Positions 59,571 through 64,000 of a stretch of DNA of 64,000 nt are shown here, in pieces. Numbering within the stretch: the stretch's first letter is position 1; the number at the start of each line of letters is the position of its first letter. This DNA comes from Myxococcus sp. RHSTA-1-4. Its GTDB lineage: Bacteria; Myxococcota; Myxococcia; Myxococcales; Myxococcaceae. The notes beneath the pieces were generated by a model, which was not told where the DNA came from, made no database searches, and saw nothing but the letters and a program-made list of their open reading frames with translations. Location of the stretch: positions 1-64,000 of the forward strand of contig NZ_JAIQDG010000001.1 of NCBI RefSeq assembly GCF_020037125.1, read 5' to 3'. The translations under genes and the position numbers were made by a program.

Positions 59571-59818
59571 GCCGCGCCCTGCCCCTGCTCCTGCTCGCCT
59601 CGGTGACGCTGGCCGCGCTCCCCGCCGCCGCGCAGGAGCCCCCGGCACCACCGCCCTCCTCCGTCCCGGCGGAACCTCCCCCCGCGCGCGAAGTGCCCCG
59701 CGCCCAGCCCTCGCTGTCCGAGGAGGACCTCGAGGTGGTGCAGAACCTGGAGCTGCTGGAGAGCCTGGACGCAACCGAGGACCTGGAGCTCCTCATCGAG
59801 CTGAGCCAGGAGGAATGA
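59567..59818 (+). CDS. Small exported acidic protein sharing the anti-sigma tail motif, 83 aa
   Basis: The GTG start at 59567 overlaps the DUF3106 stop (GTGA). A signal peptide (MSRALPLLLLASVTLAALPAAAQ) and a Pro-rich linker (PPAPPPSSVPAEPPPAREVP) lead to an acidic segment, SEEDLEVVQNLELLESLD at 51-68. Residues 51-65 match residues 141-155 of the anti-sigma factor in 11 of 15 places. It could compete with the anti-sigma tail for a common periplasmic partner such as the DUF3106 protein. No family is known to me. The 135-bp gap after it ends the operon. Confidence 0.78.
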   Translation: MSRALPLLLLASVTLAALPAAAQEPPAPPPSSVPAEPPPAREVPRAQPSLSEEDLEVVQNLELLESLDATEDLELLIELSQEE

Positions 59819-59919
59819 GCCGCCCACCTTCACCGTCCACGCCAACTGGAAACCTGTAACTGAATTGCGCGCGGTGATGGCCGGCGGCCCCGGCGCGCAT
59901 TCTGGAGGGGCCCGTGGCG

Positions 59920-59947
59920 TGTGACGCGGGGGCTCGCGCGGTACACT
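59920..59947 (+). promoter_or_regulatory. Candidate promoter of the kinase gene, leaderless
   Basis: TACACT (59942-59947) ends 6 nt before the ATG at 59954; TGTGAC (59920-59925) is a weak -35 at 16 bp. No Shine-Dalgarno lies before the ATG, so the mRNA would start at the ATG itself. Confidence 0.35.
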
Positions 59948-59953
59948 GCGGCC

Positions 59954-60889
59954 ATGCACGTCGCGGTCCCCCGTCCCGTCGAGGTGCCGTCCCGCCGCTT
60001 CGGCCGCTACCTGCTGCGCACGCGCCTCGGCTCGGGAGGCATGGCGGAGGTGTTCCTCGCGGACGCGGTGGACCTGCGAGGCCAGCCCTTCAGCGTGGCG
60101 CTCAAGCTGATGCGCAAGGACGTGCCCGCGGAGGTCTTCGCCGACGAGGCGGACCTGATGGGCCTGTTGGAGCACCCCAACCTCGTGCAGCTGCTGGAGG
60201 TGGGCGAGGCCTTCGGGCGGCCCTTCATCGCCATGGAGCTGCTGGTGGGCGGGGACCTGGGCGGGCTGATGCGCGCGCTATGCGAGCAGCGCCGGCCCTT
60301 CCCGCCCGACATGGCCGTGCACGTCTGCCTCGAGGTCCTTCGTGGACTGGCCTACTTCCACCGGGCGCGCACGCGCAGCGGCCGGCCGCTGGGGCTGGTG
60401 CACGGCGACGTCAACCCCGCCAACGTCTTCTTCTCCGGCGGCGGCGAGGTGAAGCTCGGCGACTTCGGCGTGGCCCGGGCGCGCAGCGTGGACATCGGCC
60501 CGGCGGATGGCGTGGCCGCGGGCAAGCTGCACTACCTCTCCCCGGAGCAGACGCGCGGCGAGCCCCTCACGCCCGCCTCGGACGTGTTCGCCGTGGGCAT
60601 CGTGCTCCACGAGCTGCTCCTGGGCCGGCACCCCTTCCGGCGCGAGGAGACGGACCCGGACGTGGTGATGACCGCCATCCGCGGCGCGCGGCTCAGCCTG
60701 CCGGACACGCTGGACCGGACGCTGGCCGCCATCCTCCGCAGGGCCCTGGCACCGGACGTGGTCAGCCGCTACCACACCGCGGGCGAGCTGGCCGGCGCGC
60801 TCCTCACCTGGTCCCTCGACACCGGAAACAGCCCCACGCGGGAGGACGTGCGGCACTGGCTGGCGGACGTGCTGGGCCTCATCGGCTGA
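59954..60889 (+). CDS. Hanks-type Ser/Thr protein kinase, 311 aa
   Basis: The kinase domain fills the protein: LGSGGMAEVFLA at about 25-36 (glycine loop), VALKLMRKD with Lys51, VHGDVNPANVFF with Asp152 and Asn157, LGDFGVARA with the DFG Asp170, and HYLSPEQTRGEPLTPASDVF for the activation and APE-like segment. The catalytic loop reads HGD instead of HRD, so it lacks the Arg that senses activation-loop phosphate. It has no membrane segment and no sensor domain. The family phosphorylates Ser/Thr on proteins. A PP2C phosphatase at 26367 may act on the same network but is unlinked. The ATG at 59954 is favoured over the far upstream start in the same frame. Confidence 0.9.
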   Translation: MHVAVPRPVEVPSRRFGRYLLRTRLGSGGMAEVFLADAVDLRGQPFSVALKLMRKDVPAEVFADEADLMGLLEHPNLVQLLEVGEAFGRPFIAMELLVGGDLGGLMRALCEQRRPFPPDMAVHVCLEVLRGLAYFHRARTRSGRPLGLVHGDVNPANVFFSGGGEVKLGDFGVARARSVDIGPADGVAAGKLHYLSPEQTRGEPLTPASDVFAVGIVLHELLLGRHPFRREETDPDVVMTAIRGARLSLPDTLDRTLAAILRRALAPDVVSRYHTAGELAGALLTWSLDTGNSPTREDVRHWLADVLGLIG

Positions 60890-60902
60890 GCTGGAACGAA
60901 GA

Positions 60903-60935
60903 AGCCCGGGCCTCCCATGAAAGGGAACCCGGGCT
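60903..60935 (-). terminator. Terminator between the kinase gene and glmS
   Basis: AGCCCGGG (60903-60910) pairs with CCCGGGCT (60928-60935), with an inner TCCC/GGGA. The minus-strand side is followed by TTCTTCGTT, which suits termination of glmS. The plus strand lacks such a tail, so it may stop kinase transcription less well. Confidence 0.6.
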
Positions 60936-60964
60936 CCAGGCACTCCGCGCGAAGCGGCCGGCGG

Positions 60965-62800
60965 CTACTCCACCGTCACGCTCTTGGCGAGGTTGCGCGG
61001 CTGGTCCACGTCATTCCCGCGCATCTCCGCCACGTGGTAGGCGAGCAGCTGCAGCGGAATCGTGGCCACCACCGGCGCCAGCAGCGCGCTGGCGGCGGGA
61101 ATCCGGATGACGTGGTCGGCGAGGCCCGCCACGTGCGCGTCGTCCTCGTCGATGACGGCGATGACCTTGCCGCCGCGCGCGCGGACCTCCTCGATGTTGC
61201 CGATGATTTTCTCGTAGGCCACGTGCGGCTGCTTCGGGGCAATCACCACCACCGGCATCTTCTCGTCGATGAGGGCGATGGGGCCGTGCTTCATCTCACC
61301 GCCCGCGTAGCCCTCCGCGTGGATGTACGAGATTTCCTTCAGCTTGAGCGCGCCCTCCAGCGCCACCGGGTGCATGGGGCCGCGTCCGAGGAAGAGGAAG
61401 TCCTGCGCGCTCATGAACTCACGCGCGACCTTCTTCACCTGCGGCTCGCACTTGAGCACGTCCTCAATCATCTTCGGAATCTGCGCCAGGTGCGTCAGGT
61501 GCTCCTGCGCCGCCTGCACCGTGAGGGTGCCGCGCATCCGGCCCAGCTTCACCGCCAGCAGGTACAGGGCGACGAGCTGCGTGGTGAACGCCTTGGTGGA
61601 CGCCACGCCAATCTCCGGGCCCGCGTTGGTGAGCACGGAGAACTCGGCCTCGCGAGTCATCGCGCTGCCGATGACGTTGCAGATGGCCATGGCCGTGGCG
61701 CCGCGCGCCTTGGCCTCCTTGAAGGCCGCCAGCGTGTCCGCCGTCTCACCGGACTGGCTGATGGCGATGGCCAGGTGCGTCCCGTCGACGATGGGGTCGC
61801 GGTAGCGGAACTCGCTCGCCAGCTCCACCTCCACCGGCAGGCGCGCCAGCGACTCAATCATGTGCTTGCCGGCGATGCCGGAGTGCCACGACGTGCCGCA
61901 CGCCAGGATGGTGATTTTCGTCAGCGAGCGCACCTTCTCCGGGGTCAGGTTCCAGCCCTCGAAGTGGACGTCGCCCTCGGACAGGAGCATCCGGCCGCGC
62001 AGCGTGTCGCCGACGGCGCGAGGCTGCTCCCATATCTCCTTGTGCATGAAGTGCTTGTGGCCGCCCTTCTCCGCCATCATCGGCGTCCAGTCGATGCGGC
62101 GGGTGGGCCGGTTCACCCGCTGGCCCTGGCGGTTGAAGATGTCGACCTTCGAGGCGGTGACGACGGCGAGGTCACCCTCCTCCATGTAGACGATGTCGCG
62201 GGTGTGCTCGAGCACCGCCGGCACGTCGCTGGCGATGAAGTTCTGCCCCTGGCCCAGCCCCAGCACCATGGGCGAGGCGTTCTTGGTGCAGACGATGCGG
62301 TTCGGGTCGTTGGCCGTCACCACCGCCAGCGCGTAGGTGCCCTGCACCTGGTTGATGGCCGCGCGCACCGCGTCCGGCAGCTCCAGGCCGCGCTCCAGCT
62401 CGTCCGAGATGAGGTGCGCGAACACCTCCGTGTCCGTCTCCGAGGAGAAGACGTGCCCGCGCGCGCGCAGCTGCTCCTTGAGCTTCAGGTGGTTCTCGAT
62501 GATGCCGTTGTGGACCACCGCCACGTTCTTGTACGTGTGCGGGTGGGCGTTCTCGTCCGAGGGACGCCCGTGCGTCGCCCAGCGCGTGTGGCCGATGCCG
62601 ATGGTGCCCTGCGGCTGGTCCGCCACCACCCGGTTCTCCAGGTTGCGCAGCTTGCCCGTGGCACGCACCACGTTGAGCTGGTTGCGGCTCACCACCGCCA
62701 CGCCCGCCGAGTCGTAGCCCCGGTACTCGAGCTTCTTCAGCCCGGACACCAGGATGGGGGCAGATTCCTTGTCACCGACATAACCAACGATTCCGCACAT
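60965..62800 (-). CDS. glmS: Glutamine-fructose-6-phosphate aminotransferase (isomerizing)
   Basis: GlmS makes glucosamine-6-phosphate from fructose-6-phosphate and glutamine, the first step to UDP-GlcNAc. The N-terminal glutaminase begins MCGIVGYVGDKESAP with the catalytic Cys next to the initiator Met, and has GYDSAGVAV and GIGHTRWATHGRPSDENAHP. Two SIS isomerase domains follow (ILACGTSWHSGIAGKHMIES, AISQSGETADTLAAFKEAKA, then FLGRGPMHPVALEGALKLKE), ending with RNLAKSVTVE, as is usual. The length (611) is normal. It lies 107 bp behind glmU on the same strand, and a T-tailed hairpin follows. No glmS ribozyme is expected outside Gram-positives and none is seen in the 107-bp leader. Confidence 0.97.
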   Translation of the reverse strand: MCGIVGYVGDKESAPILVSGLKKLEYRGYDSAGVAVVSRNQLNVVRATGKLRNLENRVVADQPQGTIGIGHTRWATHGRPSDENAHPHTYKNVAVVHNGIIENHLKLKEQLRARGHVFSSETDTEVFAHLISDELERGLELPDAVRAAINQVQGTYALAVVTANDPNRIVCTKNASPMVLGLGQGQNFIASDVPAVLEHTRDIVYMEEGDLAVVTASKVDIFNRQGQRVNRPTRRIDWTPMMAEKGGHKHFMHKEIWEQPRAVGDTLRGRMLLSEGDVHFEGWNLTPEKVRSLTKITILACGTSWHSGIAGKHMIESLARLPVEVELASEFRYRDPIVDGTHLAIAISQSGETADTLAAFKEAKARGATAMAICNVIGSAMTREAEFSVLTNAGPEIGVASTKAFTTQLVALYLLAVKLGRMRGTLTVQAAQEHLTHLAQIPKMIEDVLKCEPQVKKVAREFMSAQDFLFLGRGPMHPVALEGALKLKEISYIHAEGYAGGEMKHGPIALIDEKMPVVVIAPKQPHVAYEKIIGNIEEVRARGGKVIAVIDEDDAHVAGLADHVIRIPAASALLAPVVATIPLQLLAYHVAEMRGNDVDQPRNLAKSVTVE

Positions 62801-62907
62801 ATTGCGACCTCTCTCTCACGCCCACGCCCGCCAGAGCAATCCGGGCCATTCCCCTACAGTCAGCGAGGGCAGTCGTCCGACTGCCCCCCAAGCAAGAGCC
62901 GCGCCGG

Positions 62908-64000
62908 CTACCCCGCCTGGGTCTTCCCCGCTCTGCGCGCCTTCTTCGCGGCCACCCAGCCCTCCTTGGTGGTCTGTGGCGTCCGTGACACAGCGAGGCT
63001 GCCAGGAGGCACATTTTTCGTCACCGTGGTGCCCGCGCCGACATACGCGCCGTCCCCCACCTTCACAGGCGCCACGAGCTGGGTGTCCGAGCCGATGAAG
63101 ACGCCATCCCCCAGCTCCGTGACGTGCTTGTTCACCCCGTCATAGTTACAGGTGATGGTGCCCGCCCCCACGTTGCACCCGGCGCCGATGTTCGCGTCGC
63201 CCAGGTACGTCAGGTGGTTGGCCTTGGAGCCCTTGCCGATTCTCGCCTTCTTCGTTTCCACGAAGTTGCCCAGATGCACGTCCTCTGCCAGCTCCGTGCC
63301 TGGACGCAGGCGGGAGAACGGGCCGATGACGTTCCGCTCGCCCACCTTCGCCTCCTCCAGCACGGAGTAGGGCTTGATGACGGTGCCGTCCGCCACGGTG
63401 GAGGCCGTCAGCACGCTGCCCTGGCCGAGGGTGACGCCCCTGCCCACCACGGTGCCCGCGGCCAGCGTCACCATGGGGCCCACCTCGGTGTCCGGGCCGA
63501 TGACGACGCCTTCCTCGATGTAGGCGGTGGCCGGGTCCTGGATGGACACACCCGCGCGCATGTGCGCCTCGTTGATGCGCTGCTGGAGCACCCGGGCCCG
63601 CGCCGCCAGCTCCACCCGGTCATTCACCCCGGCCGTCTCCGTGGCGTCCGCCTCCACCGTGCCCACCGGGCCCAGCTTCGCGGCCATCTCCACCAGGTCC
63701 GTGAGGTAGTACTCGCCCTGCGCGTTCTGCGGCTTGATTCCGGCCAGCGCCTTCCAGAGGAAGGCCGCGTCCACCGAGTAGATGCCGGCGTTGCTCTCGC
63801 GCACCGCGCGCTGCTCCGGGGTGCAGTCCTTGTGCTCCACGATGCGCGCCACCCTGCCGCCCTCGCGGATGACACGGCCGTAGCCCGTGGGGTCCTCCAG
63901 CGTGGTGGACACCAGCGCCAGGGGCCCGCCCGTCCTGTCGTGCTCGGCGAGCAGCGCCTCCAGCGTCTCGCGGCGCAGGAGCGGCACGTCGCCATAGAGG
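62908..64000 (-). CDS. glmU: GlmU, bifunctional UDP-GlcNAc pyrophosphorylase / GlcN-1-P acetyltransferase (5' part beyond the window)
   Basis: The gene runs off the right edge; about 100 N-terminal residues are missing. The visible part begins in the pyrophosphorylase domain ([60 protein letters not shown]). It then passes to the left-handed beta helix of the acetyltransferase ([68 protein letters not shown]). These are signature blocks of GlmU. The C-terminal tail is basic ([14 protein letters not shown]). GlmU turns GlcN-1-P into UDP-GlcNAc for peptidoglycan and LPS. It is transcribed before glmS in the same direction, linking both ends of the pathway. Confidence 0.95.
   Translation of the reverse strand, partial: LYGDVPLLRRETLEALLAEHDRTGGPLALVSTTLEDPTGYGRVIREGGRVARIVEHKDCTPEQRAVRESNAGIYSVDAAFLWKALAGIKPQNAQGEYYLTDLVEMAAKLGPVGTVEADATETAGVNDRVELAARARVLQQRINEAHMRAGVSIQDPATAYIEEGVVIGPDTEVGPMVTLAAGTVVGRGVTLGQGSVLTASTVADGTVIKPYSVLEEAKVGERNVIGPFSRLRPGTELAEDVHLGNFVETKKARIGKGSKANHLTYLGDANIGAGCNVGAGTITCNYDGVNKHVTELGDGVFIGSDTQLVAPVKVGDGAYVGAGTTVTKNVPPGSLAVSRTPQTTKEGWVAAKKARRAGKTQAG

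Noticed and set aside
62801..62907. A glmS ribozyme in the leader of glmS
   Set aside because: This ribozyme is known from Gram-positive groups; the 107-bp gap shows no matching conserved core and lies between glmU and glmS in one transcript.

Overview
The window is very GC-rich (third codon positions almost always G or C) and densely packed with genes. Its content points to a myxobacterium, probably of the family Myxococcaceae (Myxococcus, Corallococcus or a relative). The signs are long coiled-coil proteins with pseudo-receiver domains, a DUF4388 domain, eukaryote-like Ser/Thr kinase and PP2C phosphatase, an orphan chemoreceptor, many secreted proteins of unknown role, and recA, glmS and glmU in a typical soil delta-proteobacterial setting. 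About 51 genes or gene remnants are supported. I saw no tRNA, rRNA, CRISPR array or insertion sequence.

Layout. 0.1-10 kb (mostly minus strand): a 1869-residue pseudo-receiver/coiled-coil/DUF4388/J-like protein downstream of priA, a glutathione S-transferase and an exported protein. 10-16.4 kb: a PorV-like outer-membrane protein, a giant TPR protein with 75-bp internal repeats, and a divergent family 2 glycosyltransferase. 16.4-31.9 kb: RluA-type pseudouridine synthase, M3-like metallopeptidase, a small protein resembling sigma region 4, lipoproteins and barrel proteins, a DUF2058 protein, an SDR enzyme, a chemoreceptor, a PP2C phosphatase, a lipase-like secreted protein and an aminotransferase. 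32-40 kb: a cysteine-free redoxin, a second SDR, a GT28-like glycosyltransferase, a LysR regulator, and a minus-strand cluster HAMP-like protein > fmt > AroQ-like > rsmB. 40-48.9 kb: a HEAT-repeat lipoprotein, a degenerate hydrolase, a frameshifted remnant, a TerB/LETM1-like protein, an exported UPF0173-type hydrolase, and an HSP90-like ATPase coupled to a TPR partner. 48.9-50.3 kb: one gene of much lower GC, apparently imported, coding for a protein with a HEPN-type R-N-x3-H motif. 50.3-64 kb: tex, a GNAT enzyme, a PhoD-like phosphatase, recA, an ECF sigma operon of four overlapping genes, a Ser/Thr kinase, glmS, and glmU running off the right edge.

How genes work together. Several couplings are readable from overlaps. 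The ECF sigma factor, its zinc-finger anti-sigma factor, a DUF3106 protein and a small exported acidic protein overlap by 4 bp at each junction, and the last one repeats the C-terminal motif of the anti-sigma factor. fmt and rsmB lie together with a degenerate AroQ-like protein. glmU and glmS supply UDP-GlcNAc and glucosamine-6-phosphate. HSP90-like and TPR genes overlap by one base.

The most noteworthy points are the low-GC HEPN-like gene behind the HSP90/TPR pair, the shared tail motif in the ECF operon, a run of apparent pseudoenzymes (receiver without Asp, J domain without HPD, redoxin without Cys, AroQ and dienelactone-hydrolase relatives without catalytic residues), and a recurring TANNNT-like hexamer 6-11 nt before start codons that suggests leaderless transcripts.
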